From the NCBI GenBank assembly GCA_017965765.1, contig JAGCPJ010000015.1, positions 1 to 64,000 of the forward strand: 64,000 nt of DNA, in the 5' to 3' direction. The position numbers and the translations under genes are program-made. Every line of letters starts with the position of its first letter. Within the stretch, counting starts at the first letter, position 1. This document shows positions 26,047 through 33,676 of this stretch, in pieces. Origin of the DNA: Bacteroidales bacterium. Lineage in GTDB: Bacteria > Bacteroidota > Bacteroidia > Bacteroidales > F082. Below the pieces are notes generated by a model that was not told the DNA's origin, made no database searches, and saw nothing but the letters and a program-made list of their open reading frames with translations.

Positions 26047-26628
26047 ATGAAAAAGCTATTTATCATCATCGCGGTCATGGCACTTGGGTTTTGCTCATGC
26101 GACAGCAACAAGAATCAAACTCAAAACCAAGATCAAACTCAAATACAAACTCAAGCCAACGAACCAGTGCCAGAAGAAGTCCTGTCTTCGACAGGCGACC
26201 TCAACGGCGACGGCATTGACGATTTGGTCGTCAACGTGAACAACGCCAGATTTGACGTCTATTTCAAGGACCATGATGGCGTCTATAATTTGCAGTACCA
26301 AGGCAAGAGCTTTGATGAATGGACCGAAATCACAGCCTATATCAAGGACGGAAACTTGATGGTTTATGCTTTCACGGAATCATCCAAGGACTACACGTTC
26401 CATTATGACGACAGCGGCCATTTCCGGCTCATCGCGTTCGATCAGTTTATGAACTGGCCTGACGGTGGAGGTTCCTATTCTCAGTCGTTTGATTTCGTCA
26501 ACGGCAAGAGAACCGTCCAGGAGGACGACGACCCAGCGAAGACCTTTGACCTCCCCCAGATTCCCCTCCGCGTCATCGAGGAGATTCATTTCGGCAACAT
26601 TAGTGAGATTGAGGATCTGTACGAATGA
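26047..26628 (+). CDS. Lipoprotein with a calcium-binding-like repeat
   Basis: 193 residues from the ATG at 26047 (26038 is an alternative). Lipobox ALGFCSC, then a Gln/Thr linker made of degenerate six-base repeats (NQTQNQDQTQIQTQ), then DLNGDGIDDLVVNV, an FG-GAP/dockerin-like metal loop, followed by beta-rich sequence. Probably anchored in the outer membrane. No enzymatic motif seen. Confidence 0.7.
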   Translation: MKKLFIIIAVMALGFCSCDSNKNQTQNQDQTQIQTQANEPVPEEVLSSTGDLNGDGIDDLVVNVNNARFDVYFKDHDGVYNLQYQGKSFDEWTEITAYIKDGNLMVYAFTESSKDYTFHYDDSGHFRLIAFDQFMNWPDGGGSYSQSFDFVNGKRTVQEDDDPAKTFDLPQIPLRVIEEIHFGNISEIEDLYE

Positions 26629-26717
26629 CGTGTGAGAAACATCAAATCGAGACCGACGAAAAGATTGATGCCACTCTTGACAAAATGGAAGAAAACTCGC
26701 CAAAACTTATACCCTAA
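26625..26717 (+). CDS. Thirty-residue overlapping frame, doubtful
   Basis: An ATG overlaps the stop of the lipoprotein gene (ATGA) and opens MTCEKHQIETDEKIDATL followed by 12 more residues to a TAA. In the same frame beyond the stop the sequence reads AISPPDVFGAFEWVF and stops again, suggesting an eroded longer gene. Low confidence that it is translated. Confidence 0.25.
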   Translation: MTCEKHQIETDEKIDATLDKMEENSPKLIP

Positions 26718-26735
26718 GCCATTTCCCCACCGGAT

Positions 26736-26775
26736 GTGTTTGGGGCGTTTGAGTGGGTGTTTTAAAGGATGCAAC
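26736..26775 (+). repeat. Copy 1 of a 26-bp repeat encoding a FEWV tail
   Basis: Shares GTTTGAGTGGGTGT-TTAA-GGA-GCA with 27644-27676. Both copies end a reading frame with FEWVF or FEWVY and a TAA. Confidence 0.5.
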
Positions 26776-26784
26776 AAAAAAATG

Positions 26785-26814
26785 TTGCGAAATAATAATA
26801 AATATGTATTTTTG
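26785..26814 (+). promoter_or_regulatory. Promoter of the twin-hairpin RNA
   Basis: TTG (26785-26787), exactly 19 bases, TATTTTTG (26807-26814). Expected start about 26820. Confidence 0.7.
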
Positions 26815-26819
26815 CATCG

Positions 26820-26911
26820 TGAAACGCAGATCGGCTTTTGCAAGGATTAACTGCGTTTCTCATAATAAAAACGTGTAGATCTGCTTGACGGGTTAACTAC
26901 ACGCTTTTTTT
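26820..26911 (+). ncRNA. Twin-hairpin small RNA candidate
   Basis: About 90 bases. Hairpin 1: GAAACGCAG (26821-26829) pairs with CTGCGTTTC (26851-26859). Hairpin 2: CGTGTAG (26872-26878) pairs with CTACACG (26897-26903) and is followed by seven T. The two loops resemble each other (each begins ATC-x-GCTT and ends G-x-TTAA). A consensus promoter sits directly upstream. No open frame fits. The terminator overlaps the 3' end of the converging gene at 26893. Confidence 0.6.
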
Positions 26912-27414
26912 ATATACTCCAAGCTATATTGGACATGCGTCCCGTTCATCTTCTTTCCGATGACCAATTCTATGGTGAAGTTCATAAAGTTCAACTTCTT
27001 ATTATTGAACGTGTATCGTAGTTTTATCAATTCAACATAGCGATTCTTTTTCTGGCTACCTTCTTTGACATCCACACATCGATAGTTTTCGTCAAAGGGT
27101 TTGGAGTGTTTGATGATCTCGGGTAGTTTAAGCACGGCGTATGTGTTCTGCCAATGCCTTGTCGCGTTATTCGATGCTTTCTGAAAGCTCTCTTTCCAAA
27201 TGATAAAAATGTTTTCGTTCAAGAAGTCATTTCTAATGAAGTTCCTCCCGTTAAGTTTTGATAGCAGTAACCTGTAAGCTTCCCTGATAATATCCCTTCT
27301 CGCGCTCCTAACTTCCTTGCTCGGATCGGTTGGTATTCTGAAGTGTTTTCTGGTGTTCTGAAGATTAGTTTCAACGAATTCGGGTAGTGTTTGATTCTTT
27401 AATTCCTGATTCAT
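26893..27414 (-). CDS. BECR-nuclease-like protein (barnase/EndoU-type fold), tentative
   Basis: 173 residues from the ATG at 27414 (an upstream ATG at 27495 adds a hydrophobic AT-rich stretch and is less likely). The C-terminal part follows the pattern of phage and polymorphic-toxin BECR nucleases: NIFIIWKESFQKASN, a helix with His (TRHWQNTYAVLKLPEIIKHS), then paired strands (YVELIKLRYTF, FTIELVIGKKM, HVQYSLEYIKKA). No immunity gene is obvious. Codon use is A/T-rich compared with the core genome. Function is inferred from pattern resemblance only. Confidence 0.45.
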   Translation of the reverse strand: MNQELKNQTLPEFVETNLQNTRKHFRIPTDPSKEVRSARRDIIREAYRLLLSKLNGRNFIRNDFLNENIFIIWKESFQKASNNATRHWQNTYAVLKLPEIIKHSKPFDENYRCVDVKEGSQKKNRYVELIKLRYTFNNKKLNFMNFTIELVIGKKMNGTHVQYSLEYIKKACS

Positions 27415-27643
27415 GACAGTCTGATACTTATTGATTAAATAGGCAATAAACAAAAAATCAATTAGGCCTATTCGTATCTCGACTATATATTGCAAATATA
27501 CAACTTATTTCTATTTTATCAAGCGGTATTGAAGAATTTATTATAAAAATCAAATTCCTAAATAATCAGAAGATAAACTTCCTTTTTTGATTTTCGAACT
27601 CGTTGAAGGCGCCCACTTCTCCCCTATCATGCCAAGGTTAGAG

Positions 27644-27676
27644 AGGGTGTTTGAGTGGGTGTATTAAGGAAGCATC
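27644..27676 (+). repeat. Copy 2 of the FEWV-tail repeat
   Basis: GTTTGAGTGGGTGTATTAAGG, related to 26736-26775. The frame leading into it reads MPRLERVFEWVY-stop and is open for only about 35 codons upstream. The rest of 27415-27640 holds nothing I can name. Confidence 0.5.
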
Positions 27677-27688
27677 AAATGACTCTGG

Positions 27689-27982
27689 TTATGGCATTCC
27701 TATGACACATTTCCTAAACAACGTATACATCCTTTTTCCCGCCTCATTCATAAAAGCGAACACCTCTGACTCATCATCCATCTCGAAAGTTCGGAAGCTC
27801 CTTTCATCTTTGATGCGGCTTGACTTCTTGTCAGGTAATCGTTCCCGAACCAACGATCTGCCATATTCTTGTTCAATGGTGGCTTTTCTTGCGAATAAAC
27901 AATCAAGGATGTTGTCGGGGCAATCTTTACAAACACACCGTCATGGTCTTCGCAATACTTAACAAAATCTGTCCAAAAAGCT
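27689..27982 (-). pseudogene. Frameshifted remnant resembling DUF4268
   Basis: Two minus-strand frames join into one protein-like sequence. The first reads NKAFWTDFVKYCEDHDGVFVK; near 27905-27935 the frame shifts and continues DCLFARKATIEQEYGRSLV, RERLPDKKSSRIKDE and FAFMNEAGKRMYTLF before a stop. The order and the LPDKKSSRI motif resemble DUF4268 C-terminal domains, often found with nucleases. It begins at the stop codon of the helicase gene, so it was probably its operon partner and is now dead. Confidence 0.5.
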
Positions 27983-30673
27983 TTATTGGTTATCCCCAGT
28001 CAAAGTCTGGAGGATCCTCTTCTTCTCCTGAGACCCCGCCGTACTCAAGCGAAGCAACGGAAGACCAATGGCAGCAAGAACAGCATCCTTGATCATATCA
28101 CGCCGCCCTTGATCGGAAGTTGTTTTGTGGTATTGAGTTCCATCCACCTCAATGGCCAATTTCGCCTTGTGAGACACAGTGTCATAAACCAAGAAATCCA
28201 CATGGGTCCATGGACGGCAAGCATAAACCCGCTGCTCTGCTGTCAGGCTCGATTCGCTGGAGACAAGATAGCGTAACGGGTAATGCATCAAGACATTTAG
28301 ATGGTCATTCGCCGTTTCAAGTATTGCATCACGAATGGTCCAATAAGCCAAGTTCTCAGAATCATATTCAGAAACCCTTCTGTGGGTTTTGTAGAAGGCT
28401 ATCAATTCCTCTGTATAGTCCCGATAGAGCAAATCGAAAATGGACGAAATCCCACTCTGTTCGCTATGACCTTGGTAGTACTCAATATAGTCAATAAGGT
28501 TTTGAATGTTAGACTCTGGCTGTTCTTCAGCGGAGATAACAAGTGTGAATTGCTTTTTGGCACGAGAAACCGCAACGTTCAGCAGGTGTGGATCGTCGGT
28601 GAATGCCCTCACTTGGTTGTCAACAGTGGAAAGGACAATCGCATCATTCTCTCTGCCTTGAAACTTATGCACGGTAGCTGTCACATAATTACGCCCATGT
28701 TTATGCAAAGCTGAAGCCAAGGCATTCACCTGATTGTTGTAGGGAGCGATGATTCCTATATCGGTGAAATGCTTCTCCAGCTGAGGGACGACTTCCTGGA
28801 CGACAGTTTCCACCTGCCGATAATTGATTGTACCGCGTGCATGATTACCTTTCACCGTCCTGACGACACGAATGGGTGCATAGCCGAAGTCTTCATTCGT
28901 TTTCATTGGGATAAGTTCTCCCCCATAGAACTGTTTGCTACAGAAACCAATAATGAGCGGATGACACCGATAATGCTCCTTCAACAACGTTTGCGGAATC
29001 TTTGGATAGAGGGCGCAGATGGAAGACAAAAAACTATGGGTTGAAAAACGATATGCTTCATGGATGCCATATTTGGCAAAGATAGCACTGACAATCTCTT
29101 CCGTCTGAACGTCCACGACATTGGGAAGCTGTTTCAAATCGCCCACAATGACGGCATTATTCGCACAACTAAGAGCCAACGCTCCTGCAGCTATGTCTAC
29201 CTGTGAGGCTTCATCCATGATCAGATAGTCAAACTTATAGGCGGAATTGATGTTGGAAGTGGCAGAAAACGTTGTACTCAACACCACTGGATATTCTTTC
29301 AAAAACACTTTCGTTTTCAGATAAATCTCATCCTCTGCAAACACCTTACGGTCCTTGAACTTACAGTATCTATGATACAAGTAGTCCTTTAGGATTTGCA
29401 TCGACAGAACTGCCAGACGTGTGTTTTTGGCTTCCACATCTATTTCTGTCTTTTTTAAGATACGGCAACGTTGCTCCAATTCCATTGTTTTTTTCTCAAG
29501 AAGCAAGAAATTCATTGCATCAAGGAAATCATCAGACACGGGAAAGCGGTGAAAACGTAATTTGAGCCGCGTCAACCATGAAAGCCGACGTTTCCTTTCC
29601 ACCTCCCGACGGCAAAGAAACAGGTATCTCTCTAGCCATCTCGATGACCACCGACCTTTGATCCCAACTTTCCTTGGAAACAACTCCATCTGGCGTTTGT
29701 ATTCTTCCATCTTCTCCGAATAGAGGGCAAGCTTTTCCTGATTCTCATAGCATTCCTGTAGATCCAAGGAAAGGGTTATGGCCTCTTTTCGTTGGTTTCC
29801 GGCATCTTCCAATTTCCATGATGACATGTCTGGGTACTCGCCTGACTGTCCCTCAACAAACGACTTCTTTTTACTCACCCTTCCCAACTGAGCACAAAGG
29901 AAATCAAGTCCTTCGGATACAAGTTTTTCCTGGATATTCTCGACTGCCGCATTGTTGTTGGAGACAATCTGCATCGTCTTACCCTGAAGCAACAAGTTGG
30001 CCATGATATTGAGAATGGTTTGGGTTTTCCCAGTGCCAGGAGGCCCTTGTATGACACTCAATCTGTTCTCAAGGGCATTTCGAACCGCCTTATACTGGCT
30101 TCGATTGCATCCAAACGGGAAAACTGGTGCACTCTTCCCTCCGGAAGACGAAGCATACGTGTCAACATTGAGGTAGGTCTCAAGTAGGGAATTCTTGGCC
30201 ACGAATTCCATTCTTGCATATTTGTCAGCCAAGCTAACGGTATTGTCGTCATCGACGGGAATGACGTTGTACTTGGCAACCTCATTCAAATACTCCCAAA
30301 CATTAATGGAACGGTGGTCGTCAATATGTTCTTCAATGGAAAGATATTCCGCAGGGTAGCTGCCTGCGGTGCCGTTTTCATAGATAACACGATAAGCCCT
30401 ATGGATATTACCCTCGAAGACCCTTACTCCAAGAACATGGAAAAAGACTTCCCCGTCCGACTGTCTCCTTATCCGAAACGGAGGCTCCAATTGACGAGTG
30501 AAAACCGCAACATCAACCTTAGAAGGGTTGTAATGAAATACTCTATCCCCTTTCTCAAAATACACATAATATTGTCTTTTCTGTTCATCGAACCCAAAAG
30601 ACTTGACATCACTCCGTAGTTTGAATGCTCCAGACTTGTCTTTTAGAAATATGATCTGTTTTGTTTGGGGCAT
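27983..30673 (-). CDS. Upf1-like superfamily 1 helicase fused to a PD-(D/E)XK-like nuclease domain
   Basis: 896 residues. Walker A GPPGTGKTQTIL lies near residue 212 after the Q-motif NRSQYKAV; Walker B is MDEASQVDIAAGALAL; further motifs are GDLKQLPNVV, LKEHYRCHPLIIGF, VHKFQGRENDAIVLS and LNVAVSRAKKQF. The C-terminal about 150 residues have VDFLVYD, AIEVDGTQYH near residue 840 and RRDMIKDAVLAAIGLPLLRL, the shape of a DUF2726/MTES-type nuclease. The combination suggests nucleic-acid restriction or defence. The dead DUF4268-like gene follows it. Confidence 0.85.
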   Translation of the reverse strand: MPQTKQIIFLKDKSGAFKLRSDVKSFGFDEQKRQYYVYFEKGDRVFHYNPSKVDVAVFTRQLEPPFRIRRQSDGEVFFHVLGVRVFEGNIHRAYRVIYENGTAGSYPAEYLSIEEHIDDHRSINVWEYLNEVAKYNVIPVDDDNTVSLADKYARMEFVAKNSLLETYLNVDTYASSSGGKSAPVFPFGCNRSQYKAVRNALENRLSVIQGPPGTGKTQTILNIMANLLLQGKTMQIVSNNNAAVENIQEKLVSEGLDFLCAQLGRVSKKKSFVEGQSGEYPDMSSWKLEDAGNQRKEAITLSLDLQECYENQEKLALYSEKMEEYKRQMELFPRKVGIKGRWSSRWLERYLFLCRREVERKRRLSWLTRLKLRFHRFPVSDDFLDAMNFLLLEKKTMELEQRCRILKKTEIDVEAKNTRLAVLSMQILKDYLYHRYCKFKDRKVFAEDEIYLKTKVFLKEYPVVLSTTFSATSNINSAYKFDYLIMDEASQVDIAAGALALSCANNAVIVGDLKQLPNVVDVQTEEIVSAIFAKYGIHEAYRFSTHSFLSSICALYPKIPQTLLKEHYRCHPLIIGFCSKQFYGGELIPMKTNEDFGYAPIRVVRTVKGNHARGTINYRQVETVVQEVVPQLEKHFTDIGIIAPYNNQVNALASALHKHGRNYVTATVHKFQGRENDAIVLSTVDNQVRAFTDDPHLLNVAVSRAKKQFTLVISAEEQPESNIQNLIDYIEYYQGHSEQSGISSIFDLLYRDYTEELIAFYKTHRRVSEYDSENLAYWTIRDAILETANDHLNVLMHYPLRYLVSSESSLTAEQRVYACRPWTHVDFLVYDTVSHKAKLAIEVDGTQYHKTTSDQGRRDMIKDAVLAAIGLPLLRLSTAGSQEKKRILQTLTGDNQ

Positions 30674-30885
30674 GAATTATTTCATTTTGTTCCTTATGCC
30701 AAATTCTTTTTACTTGTATCTCAAGGCTTTATTAGCCATCAAAAATACAAATCTTCATCCATATTTTCAACAGTTTTTTGAAATGTTTCTTTAGATGTTA
30801 ATCATAGTAATTATATTTGTATTTATTATTATTATATTATTATATTATTCATTATATTTATATCAAAAAATTAAATTATAAAATA

Positions 30886-31092
30886 ATGGAGCAGACAACA
30901 CCTTATAATATAAACAACGTAGCAAAAATCTCGTTTGAACAACTAATTGAACTCATTGGCACAACCTGATACTATAAATTCTGCATTGTTGACGAAACCA
31001 TCGACGATGAGTTGATGGCTCTCGCAGCCAAGAATGGAATCGACTTAACTGGATACAAACACGTTATAGAAACATCAAGTTCAACATTCTAA
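30886..31092 (+). pseudogene. Small gene with in-frame TGA, fragment of a phage-type nuclease
   Basis: An ATG at 30886 opens NVAKISFEQLIELIGTT, meets TGA at 30967-30969, and the same frame continues YYKFCIVDETIDDELMALAA and NGIDLTGYKHVIETSS to a TAA at 31090. The GIDLTGYxHVIETS segment resembles the region just before the catalytic core of phage BECR-type nucleases. A one-base shift at the end would extend it by VQHS. Most likely an eroded gene fragment. It is preceded by an extremely A/T-rich, ATT-repeat leader with TATATTTG at 30812-30819. Confidence 0.5.
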
Positions 31093-31349
31093 CGTTGGGG
31101 TTTTACCTGTTTTATCGCGGAGGGTGCATCCTTAAAAGCCACCCCTTTACGTCTTGATAATCAATACATTTTTCACTCCGTTTCTGCGACCAACTATTTG
31201 TAAATAAACAACGATTTTTTTTAATTTCGCAACAGTTCCATCGAAAAAATCTGAAAATACTTGCGGGAAACCATTTTGGCGCACATCAGCCATGAGAAAA
31301 GAAACATTCTTAACTTTGCAATCCGATATTCCTAATACTTGAATACCAA

Positions 31350-32594
31350 ATGAGCAACGCAAAGAAAAAAGGATCACGAAACCATTGGGGCATTCAGTTC
31401 CTGATCAGCGTCCTGGGAACAGCCATCGGCGTGGGCCTGACATTCGCCGTGAGCAATAGAATGGAGAATCGCAAAAAGGAAGAAGCGCAACGCCTAACCG
31501 CCATGATGGTGATCCACGACATCGACGAAACCATCGACCAACTCAAAAAGATGAAGCAAGAAATGGAGTCGGGATACGACGAGACTCAATATGTAATGGA
31601 ACACCTCGACCAACTGGATTCTGTGCCTGACATCACGGTCTATAATACAGTCGAATACCTCTTGCTAAGAGACCATGACTTCCGTTTCGACATGTCAAAG
31701 GAGAAGATCTTCCACAGCAGCCCGGACACTTGGCAAAACCTAGGAAGCATGAAGTTTATCGACAATGTACAGTCGTTCTACTTCGACCGTCAGCTGTTTC
31801 AAGAGTCCATGAACAAATCGGATATCTGGCGAGAACCCATCCCGCTGAATGAGTACGAGAAGCTGCAGGTCCAGGACGACGATAACCAGACCGTAGAACA
31901 ATATTTGAAACAATACAACATTTTGATACGGGAATTCCTGAAAGAAAAACTGGATGACAAACAAGTGCAGCAATATATCTCCTATTCAGCCTGGAGGATG
32001 ACGGAACTGGTTAGAATCATCGCCGAATGGACCAACAAGAACAACGAGAACAAATTCCTCATGAGCATCACCGACGAGGAACTGGAAGACTACGTGAACA
32101 ACATTTACCAAAACGGCATCGCCTTGAAAGAGAAGTCTTTGATCGGAACATGGTCCCTTTCCTCTTCAGACGAATACAACTCGGAATACGAATTCAGCAA
32201 AGACCACGTCTATTCCATGCGTAACATCGGTTCTTCATCGGTCAACCTCCCCTTCTATCACGGGAAAATCAAATACGAATTCAAGGAAAACGGAACGTGG
32301 AAACTGGAAGGTGATTCGTTGACACAATGCGTCGATTTAGAATCCATCGACGTAAAAATCGATGTCAGCGACATAGCACTCACACCGTAAAAACAAGTCT
32401 TATTGGACAATTGGCTCAATGATTATAGGACAGAGGTGCTAAACTATATCATCGAAGATGCCAAAAACAATAACCGGACAACACGTTATGCACGTCTCGA
32501 TGCCTCGCGTGACAAAATGGAGTTGAAAGGGAATAACATCAACGAAAAGGGCGAAATAGCGCTGGTTACCCTGTATTTAAAGCGAAGGAGATAG
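31350..32594 (+). pseudogene. Membrane-anchored lipocalin-like protein interrupted by an in-frame TAA
   Basis: The first frame gives 346 residues: a single membrane helix near residues 14-34 (IQFLISVLGTAIGVGLTFAV), a coiled-coil-like helical region, and a C-terminal lipocalin-like barrel (LIGTWSLSSSDEYNSEYEFS, KYEFKENGTWKLEGDSL). It stops with TAA at 32388-32390 in the middle of the barrel. The same frame then continues KQVLLDNWLNDYRTEVLNYI and onwards for 68 codons to a TAG at 32592, completing the barrel. The stop is probably a point mutation from CAA or GAA. A truncated product may still be made. TAACTTTG (31311-31318) is a likely -7 element. Confidence 0.7.
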
Positions 32595-33617
32595 TCACAT
32601 CAACTCCCTCAACTTCTTGGCAAACCGCTCAATATCCTCCTCAGTGGTATCGTAGGCACACATCCAGCGGACCACGTTGTCGTCCTCATCCCAATCATAG
32701 AAGAAACAATACTCCTGCAAGTCCTTCCACACCTGACGAGGCAGACGGGCGAACACGCCGTTGGCTTGGACGGGATAAACAATCTCCACGCCTGGGATGT
32801 CTTTCACTGAATGATAAAGAAGCTGTGCCATCTTGTTGGAATGCGTTGCATTGCGACGCCAGAGGTCGTTTTCGAAATAAGCGTCGAACTGAGCGGCGAT
32901 GAAACGCATCTTAGAGCAGAGTTGCATGGCTTGTTTGCGACGGTATTTGAAGTCGGGGCATACCTCAGGATTAAGTAAGACGACGGCCTCCCCCATCATC
33001 AGTCCATTCTTGGTGCCGCCAAACGACACGGCATCGACACCAAGGTCGGTGGTCATCTCCTTGAAGGTACAGCCAAGAGCTACTGCGGCATTGCCCAGCC
33101 TAGCGCCGTCGATATGGACGTACATGTTGTATTCACGGGCCAAGGCCACCAAGGCCTTGATTTCGTCAAGGGTATAGAGCGTTCCCAACTCCGTTGGCTG
33201 GGTGATGGAAATCAGTTTGGGTTGGCTATGGTGCTCGAAGCCGAAGCCATGAAGGCGGGTCTTCACCAATTCGGGCGTCAGCTTGCCGTCGGGCGTATCG
33301 ACGGTCAGCAGGCGGCATCCCACCACACGTTGTGGTGCACCGCACTCATCCACATTGATATGGGCTGTCTCTGCGCAGACCACGGCCTCATGAGAATGCA
33401 CCATGGCATCGATGCACAGCGTGTTGCATCCTGTGCCGTTGAAGGCGAAGAACACCCTCGCCTGTTCACCGAACTGTTCACGGAAACGTTGTTCCGTAGC
33501 AGCGCAATACTCATCATCACCATAGGCCAACGCATGATCCTTGTTGACACGCACGATGGCTTCCAAAACCTCCGGACAGATACCCGAATGGTTGTCGCTT
33601 CCAAATCCTCTTTTCAT
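32595..33617 (-). CDS. ltaE: Low-specificity L-threonine aldolase
   Basis: 340 residues from the ATG at 33617 (MKRGFGSDNHSG); the ATG at 33668 is less likely. A pyridoxal-phosphate fold type I enzyme splitting threonine or allo-threonine into glycine and acetaldehyde. Landmarks: NGTGCNTLCIDAMVHSHEAV, MYVHIDGARLGNAAVALG and the PLP lysine in SFGGTKNGLMMGEAVV. Length is normal. Its 3' end meets the 3' end of the interrupted gene at 32594 back to back. Confidence 0.93.
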   Translation of the reverse strand: MKRGFGSDNHSGICPEVLEAIVRVNKDHALAYGDDEYCAATEQRFREQFGEQARVFFAFNGTGCNTLCIDAMVHSHEAVVCAETAHINVDECGAPQRVVGCRLLTVDTPDGKLTPELVKTRLHGFGFEHHSQPKLISITQPTELGTLYTLDEIKALVALAREYNMYVHIDGARLGNAAVALGCTFKEMTTDLGVDAVSFGGTKNGLMMGEAVVLLNPEVCPDFKYRRKQAMQLCSKMRFIAAQFDAYFENDLWRRNATHSNKMAQLLYHSVKDIPGVEIVYPVQANGVFARLPRQVWKDLQEYCFFYDWDEDDNVVRWMCAYDTTEEDIERFAKKLRELM

Positions 33618-33676
33618 TGATTTTGATTGTTTTGTTGCTGCAAATATAAGGCTTTTATTTAAAAACAACAGAACAA

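Noticed and set aside
27748..27936. 62-residue frame as an intact small gene
   Set aside because: It is one half of the frameshifted DUF4268-like remnant; continuity is better after a frame change.
31147..31377. 76-residue minus-strand frame ending VGRRNGVKNVLIIKT
   Set aside because: It looks somewhat protein-like, but it overlaps the start and promoter of the plus gene at 31350, has no ribosome-binding site I can see and no known family. Left unassigned.
30967..32390. Stop-codon reassignment or selenocysteine
   Set aside because: Different stops (TGA and TAA) are involved, no SECIS-like hairpin was found after TGA, and ordinary genes here end in both codons.
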